From the NCBI GenBank assembly GCA_902530745.1, contig CACABO010000006.1, positions 1 to 64,000 on the forward strand: a stretch of DNA of 64,000 nt, given 5' to 3'. The notes beneath the pieces are model-generated. The model was given only the letters and a program-made list of their open reading frames with translations, was not told the DNA's origin and searched no databases. The position numbers were made by a program, and so were the translations under genes. The number at the start of each line of letters is the position of its first letter. Within the stretch, counting starts at the first letter, position 1. This document shows, piece after piece, positions 26,407 through 36,760 of the stretch. The DNA comes from an uncultured Alphaproteobacteria bacterium (GTDB lineage: Bacteria; Pseudomonadota; Alphaproteobacteria; HIMB59).

Positions 26407-26483
26407 TGGTGGGCGTGACAGGATTCGAACCTGTGACCCCTTGCGTGTCGAGCAAGTACTCTAACCAACTGAGCTACACGCCC
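26407..26483 (-). tRNA. tRNA-Val (GAC anticodon) with C at position 33
   Basis: The 77 nt on the minus strand fold as a full cloverleaf with CCA. The acceptor is GGGCGTG/CACGCCC, the D stem GCTC/GAGT, the anticodon stem CTTGC/GCAAG around loop TCGACAC, and the T arm ACAGG-TTCGAAT-CCTGT. A seven-base loop puts GAC at 34-36, reading valine GUC/GUU codons. Position 33 is C instead of the nearly universal U. All stems are intact, so the gene does not look decayed. Confidence 0.9.
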
Positions 26484-26538
26484 ATAAAAACAGGGATAAA
26501 TACTTTTAAATTATATTGAAAATTAGTAAATAAAATTC

Positions 26539-28059
26539 CTAATTAAATTTATTTAATTGAAACACAAGTTTTATTTCGTTTAATTTAAGCCAATTTAAAA
26601 TCAAAAAATATATTATTAAACCAATAAGTATTTGAATGAATAAATCTACATAAATGTTCAAATCCAAAATTTTTTTAAATATTAATATTGAAGTCACCAT
26701 AATAATTGCACTAAATAAAATCTTTAATAGTTTCTTAAAATCAAAAATTAATAATTTTTTATAAAAACCTCTAAAATTTTTTCTTAAGTAAAAAATTTGA
26801 ATAAATAAATTTAGCCATATACTCACAGCACCTGATATAGCTAAACCCAAAACACCCAGAGGTCTATAAAGAAGAAAACATAAAATAAAATTACATACAA
26901 ATGTTGGGACAGCTGCTTTAACGGGATACTCAACTTTTTCATAAGAGTAAAATACTTGATTAAAAATTCGAGCGAGCATATATCCTGGCAATGAAAAAGA
27001 GTAGACTAGTAAAATCTTAGATGTAATTAACACATCCTCATTATTAAATTCACCCCTACCAAATAATGCTCTTATAATATCTTCACTCAGAATAAAAATA
27101 CCGAATGAGCTTGGGATAGCAAAAAGAAAGCAAAATATTACTGTTTCGTTAAAAGCTTTAGAGTTTTTACTCTCATCTGAAATATTTTTACTCAAATAAG
27201 GTAAAAGTGTAAAAGACATAGCTACTGCAATAAGAGCAAATGGTAAGTCAATAATTCTATCAGCATAGTAAATTTGGCTTATAGCACCCCCGCCCACTAA
27301 AGAAGCAAATAACATTGAGATAAAAATATTTAACTGAACAATACCAGAACCCAGTAAAGAATAGAGAAATCTTCCAAAGAATTTTTTAAGCTCTTCAGAC
27401 AAGACTTTTATGCTCTTTAAACCAATACCCCAAAATATTTTTATTGTGCTTAAGTTGATAAATAAAAGGATCAATTGAGTGAAACCAGCTATTATCATTG
27501 ACCAAGCGAGTGCAAAATGAGAGTTAGACTTGAATGACACCAAAGAAATAATCATAAAAATGTTTAGAATTACTGATAAGAAGGAAGGTAAAAAAAATTT
27601 TCCTTTCACGTTCAAAACTGAGCTCAACACTGATGATAGAGTTACAAATATCAAAAAAGGAAAAGTTATAACCAATAACTGATTTGCTAATAAAAATTGA
27701 CTTTTATTTAATAAAAAGCCTGGTGCTAAAATTGATATGACTTGCTCACTTAAAAAAAATATAAAAAAAGATAAAAATAAGGTAATTACAAAAAAAAAGT
27801 TGAAAACTATCCATATAAAATCATTTGCTGATTTTGAATTTATTTTTTCTTGGTTTACATACAAAGGAATAAATACACTATTCATTGAACCCTCAGCAAA
27901 AATTCTTCTAAATAAATTTGGTAATCTATAAGCAAAAAGGAATGCATCTGACATCAAATTTGCACCTAAATAATTTGCAAAAAGTATGTCTCTAATAAAT
28001 CCGGTTACACGAGATCCAAAAATATTTGATGAAATCTTTGAAAAATTACTGATTTTCAT
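26539..28059 (-). CDS. murJ: Lipid II flippase MurJ
   Basis: 506-aa polytopic protein with about 14 hydrophobic segments, of the MOP/MVF superfamily. MurJ moves lipid II across the inner membrane for peptidoglycan synthesis. Conserved features are the N-terminal RVTGFIRDILFANYLGA, FRRIFAEGSMNSVFIPLY and the central YYADRIIDLPFALIAVAMSFTLLP (split here for length). The gene lies 5 bp downstream of the DsbA-like gene on the same strand and probably shares its transcript. Confidence 0.96.
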   Translation of the reverse strand: MKISNFSKISSNIFGSRVTGFIRDILFANYLGANLMSDAFLFAYRLPNLFRRIFAEGSMNSVFIPLYVNQEKINSKSANDFIWIVFNFFFVITLFLSFFIFFLSEQVISILAPGFLLNKSQFLLANQLLVITFPFLIFVTLSSVLSSVLNVKGKFFLPSFLSVILNIFMIISLVSFKSNSHFALAWSMIIAGFTQLILLFINLSTIKIFWGIGLKSIKVLSEELKKFFGRFLYSLLGSGIVQLNIFISMLFASLVGGGAISQIYYADRIIDLPFALIAVAMSFTLLPYLSKNISDESKNSKAFNETVIFCFLFAIPSSFGIFILSEDIIRALFGRGEFNNEDVLITSKILLVYSFSLPGYMLARIFNQVFYSYEKVEYPVKAAVPTFVCNFILCFLLYRPLGVLGLAISGAVSIWLNLFIQIFYLRKNFRGFYKKLLIFDFKKLLKILFSAIIMVTSILIFKKILDLNIYVDLFIQILIGLIIYFLILNWLKLNEIKLVFQLNKFN

Positions 28060-28064
28060 TAAGT

Positions 28065-28949
28065 TCAGGAAAATTCATTTTCCAAAATCTCAGTAATTTT
28101 ATCAGCATCGATAAAGCCTGGAATTATTTGATTTCCAATTATAGTTGCAGGTGTTCCAGTAAATTTAAATTCATCAGCATAACCTCTATGAATAGATAAA
28201 AAATCTGATACCTCTTGTGAGTCTAAATCATTCTTTAGTATGTCAAGATCAACACCTCTTAGAAATAAGTCAGCCAAAATATCCTCCATTTTTGATTTTC
28301 TCTCAGTAGAATATAAATAATTATGGACAACCTTAAATTGCCCTTGCAAGGAGGAAGCTAGTGCCAACTTTGTCAACTCCTCCGAAAAATTCCCTAAAAT
28401 TGGCATCTGTATAATAACAAGTTTTAATGAATTATTTTTCATTACATTTATTAATTCTTGATGGAATTTTTGACAATAACCACAATTATAATCAACAAAT
28501 TCATATATAACTTTTGCAGAATTTGAGTCACCCAAGTACATAGGATGATATGCGAGGTTTAAATTTTTTATACTTGAGATATTTTTTTGATTAGTTTTTT
28601 CTTGCTCTAATTTATTCTGCTCTAATTGATACTCTCTAAGAACACCTAAGATATAATCTGGATTTTCCTCTATAAATTTTTTGATGTTTTTGTCAAATTC
28701 CTTTTTGGTAAAATACTCATCAAAATTTATATCTTCTTTTTTTAAATAAGAGCTAAGATCTGACTCTATAATTTGATTTGGCTCTTCTTCAAACTGCGAA
28801 TCTGTAATATTTGATAAATCAAAATTACTTTTTTCTGAAAAAATTTTAAAAAAATATAAAGTTGTAAGAACAATAATTAAAAATAAAAAAATCAAAAAAA
28901 CATTTAAAAAATTAAATCTCTTTTTTTTAACATAAATACCCATGTGCAA
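28065..28949 (-). CDS. DsbA-family thiol-disulfide oxidoreductase, membrane-anchored
   Basis: 294-aa protein with an N-terminal transmembrane anchor (about residues 15-37), a helical spacer and a C-terminal DsbA-like thioredoxin fold. Active-site CGYC lies at about residues 154-157 (FVDYNCGYCQKF), with the cis-proline region GTPATIIGNQIIPG. It probably oxidises or isomerises disulfides in the periplasm. A second possible start (ATG two codons downstream) would change little. It is followed 5 bp later by murJ. Confidence 0.9.
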   Translation of the reverse strand: MHMGIYVKKKRFNFLNVFLIFLFLIIVLTTLYFFKIFSEKSNFDLSNITDSQFEEEPNQIIESDLSSYLKKEDINFDEYFTKKEFDKNIKKFIEENPDYILGVLREYQLEQNKLEQEKTNQKNISSIKNLNLAYHPMYLGDSNSAKVIYEFVDYNCGYCQKFHQELINVMKNNSLKLVIIQMPILGNFSEELTKLALASSLQGQFKVVHNYLYSTERKSKMEDILADLFLRGVDLDILKNDLDSQEVSDFLSIHRGYADEFKFTGTPATIIGNQIIPGFIDADKITEILENEFS

Positions 28950-28998
28950 AATATCTTATTTAACTATTACTGCAGTGTAAATAATTTTAGCATTAAGA

Positions 28999-29616
28999 CT
29001 AATCACATTTACATATAGAAATAAATTTACCATTTAAGCTATCTTGTTTCATTAAACTGATACTAGAGTAATTCAAAGATTTGATTGAATTGTCAAATAT
29101 AATCTCTTTTGTGATATCTGATACTGAGATATGGTGATTGCTAAACTCAAATAAATAAGGATATCCCCATATAAAATAATATTCCATTTCTAAAGAGGAT
29201 AAATTACTGAAACGCTTTAGATCTTTTTGTATTTCTTGTTGGTTAAGTGTTTTTCTAAATAAATCGAAATGTCTCATTATATCATTGCACAAAAAATTGA
29301 ATTTTTCATTTGAGTTAATTTCTAGAGCAAAAACATTTTTAATTTTCTTTAAACCTAAAACGTTAAATTCATCTTTATAAGATTTATTCTGATTAGATAA
29401 AAAATATTCTTGAAATGAGTTAATAAGTTCTTTCTCACTATAAAGATGACTTAAATAAAAAGGAGCTTTGACAGTATAATGAAGGCCATACTTAGATAAT
29501 TCAAGACTATCAAATTTGACATCATACTTTAAAAGTAAATTGTCAACTTGATCAATAAATAATTTATTAGGTATCAAGTAAATTGAGTAGCGAGGGAATT
29601 GAATATAATTATCCAT
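28999..29616 (-). CDS. DUF1045 family, 2H phosphoesterase-like protein
   Basis: 205-aa protein matching the DUF1045 pattern: RYSIYLIP near the start, YGLHYTVKAPFYL with H46-x-T48, and FSNHHISVSD near residue 160 as the second H-x-S motif, plus the family WGYPYLFEF. The two H-x-T/S motifs suggest a 2H phosphodiesterase fold. In other bacteria this family is linked to phosphonate (C-P lyase) operons, but no phn gene is present here. It overlaps the Gate-domain gene by 8 bp, so the two work as an operon. Confidence 0.82.
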   Translation of the reverse strand: MDNYIQFPRYSIYLIPNKLFIDQVDNLLLKYDVKFDSLELSKYGLHYTVKAPFYLSHLYSEKELINSFQEYFLSNQNKSYKDEFNVLGLKKIKNVFALEINSNEKFNFLCNDIMRHFDLFRKTLNQQEIQKDLKRFSNLSSLEMEYYFIWGYPYLFEFSNHHISVSDITKEIIFDNSIKSLNYSSISLMKQDSLNGKFISICKCD

Positions 29617-30565
29617 CTGTAAGTCTACTCAATATAAAATTTTGCATTTTTGTTTCTAATATAAATTTCATTATAAGAATTATAATAACGGTGTAAAAAA
29701 ATCTAAAAAATAAAATACCAGAAATATGACTACCTAGTAACAAAATTAATATTGTATCCTCAATTATGCTATGACATAAACTTAAAAAAGATAAAGACAG
29801 TAAAATATCTTTCTTTGAAATATTATTTTTTCTGGACTCTTCAATTAAAAAACCTCCACCAAATGAAATCCCCAACGTTAAGCCAATTAAAATTATATTA
29901 GCTACTTTCTCGGACATTCCTAAATAGGATAAAGGAATTTTCAAAGTATTAATTATGAATTTCCAAATACCGATTGCTTTGAGGATATTAATTGTCGATA
30001 TAATAAAAAATATTATTAAAAAAATTAGGAAAAAATTTTGAAGTTGTAGAATAGCCCAATCAATGTTTGAGACTGCTTCAATCGGGACTTGTAAGATAGA
30101 ATTATTAGGTTCGTTAAATAAATTATATTTAGTGAATATAAAATTTAATATTTTTCCAGCTACTACTGCATTCACAAATCTAAAAGTTAAATTAAATACC
30201 CATGAAATTCTTGATTTTTTTGCAATAGCCACTTCAATTGGTAAACTATGTGCTATAAGTATAATTAATCCTAATATTGTGGTTTCAGCTATTGTGTAAT
30301 CAAATATCGCTTGGAGGGATGCAAAAGCAGCCAAACCTGCATAAATGTTTACAAATATAGCTGCCATCCAAACTAGCCCTAATGAACCATCAATGCCAAT
30401 AAAGCTTGTTATTGGCTCTAGGAATTTAGCTAAAAAAGGGATTACTCCAATAAGCTCGAGGGCTCTAATAATAACGATAACGGGTAAAATAACTTTAAAT
30501 AAAATCCAAAAAATTTTACTAGTTTCTTGAAATATATTTACTAGTATTTGTTTAGATTTTTCCAT
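29609..30565 (-). CDS. Nucleoside-recognition (Gate) domain membrane protein
   Basis: 318-aa polytopic protein of the nucleoside recognition/Gate domain family (related to SpmA/SpmB and YjiH), with about eight hydrophobic segments. Family-like features are KVILPVIVIIRALELIGVIP at the start and, late in the protein, GLTLGISFGGGFLIEESR followed by a conserved His in SLCHSIIEDT. Transport of a nucleoside-like or other solute is likely, but the substrate is unknown. It is the first gene of a two-gene unit with DUF1045 and divergent from the M23 peptidase. Confidence 0.82.
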   Translation of the reverse strand: MEKSKQILVNIFQETSKIFWILFKVILPVIVIIRALELIGVIPFLAKFLEPITSFIGIDGSLGLVWMAAIFVNIYAGLAAFASLQAIFDYTIAETTILGLIILIAHSLPIEVAIAKKSRISWVFNLTFRFVNAVVAGKILNFIFTKYNLFNEPNNSILQVPIEAVSNIDWAILQLQNFFLIFLIIFFIISTINILKAIGIWKFIINTLKIPLSYLGMSEKVANIILIGLTLGISFGGGFLIEESRKNNISKKDILLSLSFLSLCHSIIEDTILILLLGSHISGILFFRFFYTVIIILIMKFILETKMQNFILSRLTDG

Positions 30566-30608
30566 TATGATAACAACTGATTAATTTTACTTCTTTATAA
30601 AGAAATAA

Positions 30609-32075
30609 ATGGCAAGGACAAATAGTTTTACAATAAAAGCATCACTATCAACTTTATTGGCTTTCATCAGCTTTTTTTGCTTTTATATAAGCTATTCTGA
30701 CTTCGTAAAAATAAACAATGAATATGCTTATATTTATGATGATGTAAATATTAATTATTTTGATAAAAAAAAATTTCAAAAATATTATGAAATCATAAGC
30801 ATTGAAAGTCTAGACGACCCGATATTTGACAAAGAAAAATCAAAAAATTATTTTGAAAGTATAACACTTGAAAATTTATCAAATATTTTTGATGAAGATT
30901 TAAACAAAAAAGAAGATAAAATTGATTTAGAAACACCAGACGAGTACAAACCAATTGAAAATGAGATAGTCAATGAATTAAATAATTTCGATGAAATCAT
31001 AGTTTCCAAGGGAGATAATTTTGCAAAAGTTTTAAAAAAAGGAGGCTTAAGAGGAAGAGACATAGACTTAGTTATACTCAACGGAAAAGAATATTATGAT
31101 TTTTCTAAACTATATATTGGGGATACTGTAAAAATATTCAGCGAATATGATGCTGAGGGTTTAAATACTTTTGACCTAATTTATAAATATTCTGATACTA
31201 AAGAATTAATCATATCTTACCTAAATGATAATTTTATTTATGAAATTAATGAAATTCCCTTGAATTCCGAAGAAATTTTTGTGACTGGGAAAATTAAAAC
31301 AAGTTTATATAAAGCAATGAAAGATCAAGGGTTGTCTGAAATAGTAATTAATGAGATTATCAGGATTTACAGTTTTGATGTTGATTTTCAGAGAGATATT
31401 TATGAGGGTGATAATTTTGAAATGCTGTTTGTCAAAAAGGTAAACAATGATGGTAAGATAATTCAAATCGAAGATCCAAAATACCTAATGCTTTCATCAA
31501 GAGGCACTCCATTAATTTACTATCTTTATAATAATGGAGAATTCAGCGAATATTTTGACGAAAAAGGTAAAGGAATGACAAAAAGCTTAATGAAAACTCC
31601 AATAAATGGTGCAAGGCTGAGTTCCAGTTATGGTATGAGAAAACATCCTATCTCCGGTTATAATAAATTGCATAAAGGAGTAGATTTTGCTGCCCCAACA
31701 GGAACTCCAATTTTCGCTGCTGGGAATGGTATTGTAGAGTACGTAGGTAGAAATGGAGGATATGGAAAATATATTAGAATTCGTCACGATAGTACTTATA
31801 AAACAGCTTACGCGCATCTTAATGGTTATAAAAAAGGGATATCAAGTGGTGTAAGAGTGAAACAAGGTGATGTAATTGGTTATGTAGGTTCAACAGGAAA
31901 ATCAACTGGACCTCATTTACATTATGAAATTATTGTTAATGGAAAACAAATAAACCCAGCTACACTTAAATTACCCTCAGGAAGGAAGCTTAACGAACAA
32001 CAACTAAATGAATTTCAAATATTAGTCTCTAAAATAGATGAAGAAGTTAATATTTATAAAAATAAAATAAATTAA
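30609..32075 (+). CDS. M23 family peptidoglycan metallopeptidase
   Basis: 488-aa envelope protein with an N-terminal membrane anchor (about 10-30), a long linker, an OapA/LysM-like region (VSKGDNFAKVLKKGGLRGRD, about residues 134-155) and a C-terminal LytM/M23 domain. Zinc ligands are visible in HKGVDFAAP (HxxxD) and the late HLH in GPHLHYEI. It probably cleaves peptide cross-links during growth or division. All metal ligands are present, so an active enzyme rather than an EnvC-type activator is likely. Its 3' end overlaps DUF4167 by 4 bp. Confidence 0.92.
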   Translation: MARTNSFTIKASLSTLLAFISFFCFYISYSDFVKINNEYAYIYDDVNINYFDKKKFQKYYEIISIESLDDPIFDKEKSKNYFESITLENLSNIFDEDLNKKEDKIDLETPDEYKPIENEIVNELNNFDEIIVSKGDNFAKVLKKGGLRGRDIDLVILNGKEYYDFSKLYIGDTVKIFSEYDAEGLNTFDLIYKYSDTKELIISYLNDNFIYEINEIPLNSEEIFVTGKIKTSLYKAMKDQGLSEIVINEIIRIYSFDVDFQRDIYEGDNFEMLFVKKVNNDGKIIQIEDPKYLMLSSRGTPLIYYLYNNGEFSEYFDEKGKGMTKSLMKTPINGARLSSSYGMRKHPISGYNKLHKGVDFAAPTGTPIFAAGNGIVEYVGRNGGYGKYIRIRHDSTYKTAYAHLNGYKKGISSGVRVKQGDVIGYVGSTGKSTGPHLHYEIIVNGKQINPATLKLPSGRKLNEQQLNEFQILVSKIDEEVNIYKNKIN

Positions 32076-32461
32076 GCTAACTGACTAGCTAAGTCATCAA
32101 AATCAGAAGTTGAGTTACGCTCTGCCTTATTATCTTTATTCAAATCGCTGTCATTATTATCAATTTTGTCTTTACTTATAATTTTTCTGGCAACAAAACC
32201 TCTATTTGAGTTGTCTGTTTGTCTAAAATAGTGTTCAGCGTGTTGCAGGTAAAACTGCTCTAATACATCATCACCCTGTCCCTTGGCATCTTTTGCTTTG
32301 TTAAGATAATCGTTATATTGATCTTTAGGGTTTTTTCCGTTTCTTTTAAATCCGTTGGAATTTCCATTAGCTTGCAGATATGGAGAGTCAGCAACACCAG
32401 ATCTTGATGAGTTTATTTTTCTTTGACCGCCGTAAGGCTTTCTTTTTACAAAATTTTTCAT
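32072..32461 (-). CDS. DUF4167 domain protein
   Basis: 129-aa alphaproteobacterial protein. The DUF4167 core is RSGVADSPYLQANGNSNG through DVLEQFYLQHAEHYFRQTD, with an Arg/Lys/Gly-rich N-terminus and an acidic Ser/Asn-rich tail. Function is unknown; the basic N-terminus suggests RNA or ribosome contact. Its place beside prmC and prfA is conserved in the class and hints at a link to translation termination. It converges on the M23 gene with a 4-bp overlap. Confidence 0.88.
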   Translation of the reverse strand: MKNFVKRKPYGGQRKINSSRSGVADSPYLQANGNSNGFKRNGKNPKDQYNDYLNKAKDAKGQGDDVLEQFYLQHAEHYFRQTDNSNRGFVARKIISKDKIDNNDSDLNKDNKAERNSTSDFDDLASQLA

Positions 32462-32498
32462 TAATTTTTAGTTGATTATCTCTAAAAAAGCCCATCAA

Positions 32499-33365
32499 TT
32501 AGTGTTTAGGGAATTTTATCTTTATCAGTCTGTCTAAATTAAGATAATCAGTTTTTTTATAAACTATTTTTACACCTTTTTCTAATAATAATTTATACAT
32601 ATTTTTAGTGATAATTGGATCAATTTCAAAATAAACAAACCCTTCAAACTTTACGCTAATTAAAAAATTAATAATTTTAACATAATAATCCATGCCTAAT
32701 TTTCCACCATCAAGTGAAATTCTTGGATCGTGCAAAGTCTCTTTATTTAAATTTAAATAATTTCTTGTTGGTATATACGGTGGGTTACAAACAATGAAAT
32801 CAATATATTTCAGTCTATTTATTGGATAATTTTCAAATAAATTCGAGTGGAATATTTTTGTTTTTTGTTGCTGTTTAAATTTTATTATATTTTTTTTGCA
32901 AGCAGTAAGAGCATGTTTGGAAACATCAATGAAATCACAAAATGCATTATCTAGCTCATCTAAAATAGAAATTCCGAGGCACCCAGTCCCACAACACAAA
33001 TCAAGCAACTTCAAGTGTTTTTGATTTTTATTTTTTTTACAATCAATTAATATTTGTTCAACTAATATTTCAGAGTCAGCTCTTGGATCTAAAGTGTAAT
33101 CATCTGTATAGAAAATTTTTTTCCAAAAACCTTTTTCGTTGATTATTTTTGCTAATGGCTTTCCTTTTACTCTTTCATTTAGGATCTTATTAATTAATTC
33201 TTGATCAACTTCACTATTATTAATATCTAAATTATTTTCACTATTAGATGAATAAGAAATCATTATTTGGGACTCTTGCTCAGCTTGAGATCCAGAAATT
33301 GATTTTAAATTTTTAAGTAACATTTTTTTTATATCTAATTTACTTAAATAATTATTAATTAGCAT
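32499..33365 (-). CDS. prmC: Release factor glutamine methyltransferase PrmC
   Basis: 288-aa SAM-dependent enzyme that methylates the GGQ glutamine of release factors. The SAM-binding motif is [16 protein letters not shown] and the catalytic NPPY sits near residue 191 ([12 protein letters not shown]). The N-terminal PrmC helical domain is present but weakly conserved. The start overlaps the 3' end of prfA by 11 bp, so the methyltransferase is made with one of its substrates. Confidence 0.95.
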   Translation of the reverse strand: MLINNYLSKLDIKKMLLKNLKSISGSQAEQESQIMISYSSNSENNLDINNSEVDQELINKILNERVKGKPLAKIINEKGFWKKIFYTDDYTLDPRADSEILVEQILIDCKKNKNQKHLKLLDLCCGTGCLGISILDELDNAFCDFIDVSKHALTACKKNIIKFKQQQKTKIFHSNLFENYPINRLKYIDFIVCNPPYIPTRNYLNLNKETLHDPRISLDGGKLGMDYYVKIINFLISVKFEGFVYFEIDPIITKNMYKLLLEKGVKIVYKKTDYLNLDRLIKIKFPKH

Positions 33366-34434
33366 TAAGTTGACTTAATTTTTCGGCTTGTTCACTGGCT
33401 GACAAAGCTGATATCATTTCATCTAATGCCTCGCCAGTTAAAAACTGGTCTAATTTATAGAGCGTTAAGTTAATTCTATGATCTGATACTCTGCCCTGTG
33501 GAAAATTATATGTTCTAATTCTCTCAGATCTATCTCCTGAACCAACTTGGTTTTTTCTATTAGATGAAACCTCTTCTTGTTTCTTAATTCTTTCAACTTC
33601 ATATAATCTAGATCGTAAAATTTTTAACGCTTTAGCTTTATTTTTATGTTGAGATCTTTCGTCTTGTTGAGTTACTACTATATTTGTAGGTAAATGTGTA
33701 ATTCTTACAGCACTATCTGTTGTATTTACCGATTGGCCTCCCGCCCCTCCTGACCTATAAACGTCTATTCTTAAATCAGTATCTTTTATATCTAAGTCAA
33801 CGTCCTCAGCTTCTGGCAAAACAGCAACAGTTGCAGCCGAGGTGTGAATCCTTCCCCCAGACTCAGTTTCTGGTATGCGTTGAACTCTGTGGACACCAGA
33901 CTCATTTTTTAAAAATTTAAATACACCATCTCCTTTAATTTCTATTATTGCTTCTTTTATACCCTTCAATCCAGTCTCGCTCTTCTCCATTGGCTGAAAC
34001 TTCCAACTTTTTAATGACGAATATCGCTCATACATTCTATATAAATCTCCAGCAAATAATGCAGCCTCATCTCCTCCGGTACCAGCCCTTATTTCTAATA
34101 TTACATTTTTATCATCAGCCTCATCTTTAGGCAGTAGAGCTATTAGTAATTCTTTATTTTTAATATCTAAATCTTTTTCATACAGAGGTAATTCTTGTTT
34201 TGCTAAATTTCGAAGCTCTTCATCATTTTCATTTTCAAGTATTTCTTTATAGCCTTTGATTTCCTTATCTAAGTTTTTAATGGTGTCAGTTAGAGCAATA
34301 ATTGGCTCCAATTTTGACAAATCTTTATTTATTTGAATAATTTCCTCATTTTTTAAGTTTTGAGAATTTAAAAGTTTCTCATTTAATTGATTAAATTTGT
34401 TTTTTAAATCAATGATTTGTTTATCTAATTTCAT
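33355..34434 (-). CDS. prfA: Peptide chain release factor 1
   Basis: Recognises UAA and UAG stops. The frame is open to ATG 34461, but ATG 34434 is preferred: it gives the normal [15 protein letters not shown]-terminus and 359 aa, the usual length, and overlaps hisS by 14 bp rather than 41. The GGQ motif is at about residues 228-233 ([19 protein letters not shown]). The codon-recognition region and C-terminal coiled coil are normal. It lies between hisS and prmC in one minus-strand unit. Confidence 0.95.
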   Translation of the reverse strand: MKLDKQIIDLKNKFNQLNEKLLNSQNLKNEEIIQINKDLSKLEPIIALTDTIKNLDKEIKGYKEILENENDEELRNLAKQELPLYEKDLDIKNKELLIALLPKDEADDKNVILEIRAGTGGDEAALFAGDLYRMYERYSSLKSWKFQPMEKSETGLKGIKEAIIEIKGDGVFKFLKNESGVHRVQRIPETESGGRIHTSAATVAVLPEAEDVDLDIKDTDLRIDVYRSGGAGGQSVNTTDSAVRITHLPTNIVVTQQDERSQHKNKAKALKILRSRLYEVERIKKQEEVSSNRKNQVGSGDRSERIRTYNFPQGRVSDHRINLTLYKLDQFLTGEALDEMISALSASEQAEKLSQLNAN

Positions 34435-35668
34435 TTTTAAGCTCGAATTTGGAAATTTCAAAAGATTTTTGATTTTTATTTTTTAAATCTTTTAAAATAA
34501 TTTTTTTATTTTTGATCTCTTCTTCACCAATAAGAAGAATAAAATTGAAATTGTTTTTATCTGCATAACTAAAAAGTTTTTTTATATTTTTACTAACTCT
34601 AACTTCATGATTATATCTTAAACTGTAAATTTGTTTTAAAATTCTATTATTATTTAAATAAGACTCATCTTGGACAGCAAATAATATCTTTTTATCTAAT
34701 TCTGACTTTTCATCTTTTATAGATATCAAATCCATTAATCTTTCTATACCAGCTGCCCAACCAACTCCTGGTATATCTCTAGAAGAAATCATACTAATTA
34801 AATTGTCATACCTACCGCCAGCTAATATTGCATTTTGTCTTTTATCTTCATTTGTTTGAAACTCAAAAGCTGTATGTGAATAATAATCTAATCCTCTAAC
34901 TAATTTTGGGTCTTCAAAAAATTTAATTTTATTATCGTTTAAAAGTTTTTTAACTTGATTGATATAATTTTTACTCTCTTCAGATAAATGCTCACTAATT
35001 TTTGGAGCATTTACTAATATTTCATAGTCTTTTGGATCTTTACTATCCAAAATTCTAAGTGGATTTTTATCCAATCTAGATTGTGAGATTTCTGATAACT
35101 GTTTTTTAAATTCAGTTAAATATTTTTTTAATTCATAAGCATATTTGATTTGATCCTCTTTTGACCCTAATGAATTAATTAATAACCTATAATTATTTTC
35201 TTTAATTCCAAGGTCATCAAATAATAACTTTGCGATTAGAATTAATTCAAAATCTACATAAGGACTTTTTTCACCAATAGATTCAATATTTATTTGATGA
35301 AACTGTCTATATCTTCCTTTTTGAGGTCTTTCTCTTCTAAACATTGGACCGTGAGTAATTAATTTAAGTAAGCCCGATTGATAGTTTGAAGCAGCAAACC
35401 TAGCTAGACTACTTGTGGCCTCAGGTCTTAAACTAATATACGCTTCTCCTTTATCTAAAAATGAATACATCTCTTTAGAGACAATATCGGTTTGCTCGCC
35501 TACGGTCCTAGAGAATAAATCTTGTTGTTCCAAAATAGGGGTTTGTATAGATTTAAAATTGAAATTCCTACAGATTGAATAAAATTTTTCAACAATAAAT
35601 TCAAACTTCTCCATTTCAGCTCCATGAATATCATGTGTGCCTTTTACTAAACTAATATTTCTTTTCAT
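34421..35668 (-). CDS. hisS: Histidyl-tRNA synthetase
   Basis: 415-aa class II synthetase. Motif 2 is [21 protein letters not shown] (split: [13 protein letters not shown]) and the HisA-type signature [15 protein letters not shown] is present. The N-terminal [12 protein letters not shown] and the C-terminal anticodon-binding domain are also seen. It overlaps the end of ispG by 4 bp (ATGA) and the start of prfA by 14 bp. The intact coupling to the shifted 3' part of ispG argues that the operon is otherwise healthy. Confidence 0.96.
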   Translation of the reverse strand: MKRNISLVKGTHDIHGAEMEKFEFIVEKFYSICRNFNFKSIQTPILEQQDLFSRTVGEQTDIVSKEMYSFLDKGEAYISLRPEATSSLARFAASNYQSGLLKLITHGPMFRRERPQKGRYRQFHQINIESIGEKSPYVDFELILIAKLLFDDLGIKENNYRLLINSLGSKEDQIKYAYELKKYLTEFKKQLSEISQSRLDKNPLRILDSKDPKDYEILVNAPKISEHLSEESKNYINQVKKLLNDNKIKFFEDPKLVRGLDYYSHTAFEFQTNEDKRQNAILAGGRYDNLISMISSRDIPGVGWAAGIERLMDLISIKDEKSELDKKILFAVQDESYLNNNRILKQIYSLRYNHEVRVSKNIKKLFSYADKNNFNFILLIGEEEIKNKKIILKDLKNKNQKSFEISKFELKNEIR

Positions 35669-36760
35669 TTTAAATGATGAATCTGATCAACTTTATTTTC
35701 TATAGTTTTAACTAAGTACTCAACTAAATCTTCGTCTTGTATTCTATGGCTTTTTTCTCCATCGACGTATACCATATGTGTGTTATTTCCACCACCTGTT
35801 ATGCCTATGTTCGTCATTGTAGCTTCACCTGGCCCATTAACAACACATCCAATAATTGAAACTGTTATAGGTTTTTTTAATGTGAGAAAGTTTTTTCTCA
35901 ACATTTTTAACTGTCTCAATAACATCAAATTGCTGTCTTGCGCAAGATGGGCAAGATATTATTGTTACACCATAATCTCTTAAATTTAGTGATTTTAACA
36001 TTTCAAACCCTACTTTGACCTCTTGAGTTGGATGGTCTGAAAGTGAAACTCTCACTGTATCGCCAATACCATCATAAAGAAGCAATCCAAGGCCTATTGA
36101 AGATTTTATTGTTCCACTAAAATAACTTCCTGCTTCAGTAATACCTAAATGAAGAGGATAATCACAAAAATTAGATAACTTTCTATATGACTCTACTGCT
36201 GTAAAAACATTTGAAGCTTTAACACTAATCTTAAAATTATCAAAATTTAGATCCTCTAAAAGTTTTATATTTAGCTTAGCACTTTCAAATAATGCCTCAG
36301 AGGTTGGGCTTTTATATTTTTCTAATATAGATTTTTCTAAACTTCCAGCATTAACACCTATTCTTATAGGTATTTTGTTCTGCTTGGCAGCTTCAACAAC
36401 CTCTTTTACTTTCTCCCTAGAGCCAATATTACCTGGATTAATTCGAAGACAATGTGCTCCATTTTCTGCAGCCTCAAGTGCTCTTTTATAATGAAAGTGA
36501 ATATCAGCGACTAAGGGGATCTTAATTTCAGGAATTATTTTTTTTAATGCTTTTGATGATTTTTCATCAGGAACTGAAACTCTGACTATATCGCATCCCT
36601 CTTGTTCAATGAGAGATATCTGCTCAAGTGTTGCATCAATGTCATGTGTAAGGGTATTTGTCATTGTCTGAACCGTAATTGGAGAGTCTCCACCGACAAA
36701 AATATTTCCGATTTGAATTTTTTTTGTTTTTTTTCTCTTTATTGAATGAGAATATTTCAT
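35665..36760 (-). CDS. ispG: 4-hydroxy-3-methylbut-2-enyl diphosphate synthase IspG, split by a frameshift
   Basis: IspG is the penultimate enzyme of the MEP isoprenoid pathway and carries a [4Fe-4S] cluster. The gene is in two frames: an N-terminal 307-codon frame (36760 to 35837) and a C-terminal frame (to 35665). They join at a run of seven A on the coding strand (35872-35878). Six A would give the continuous [23 protein letters not shown]. Two cluster cysteines (CPSC) are before the break and the third (IIGCVVNG) after it, so unshifted product would be inactive. A 6-bp hairpin (35884-35889/35894-35899) sits 5 nt upstream of the A run in the mRNA. Slippage, an assembly error or a true mutation are all possible. 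Confidence 0.92.

Noticed and set aside
33355-34461. Longer PrfA from ATG 34461
   Set aside because: The extra nine residues are not in the family, and the overlap with hisS would be 41 bp; ATG 34434 gives the normal start.
35665-35928. Separate 87-aa gene
   Set aside because: It is the C-terminal end of IspG in a shifted frame, with the conserved [10 protein letters not shown] motif.
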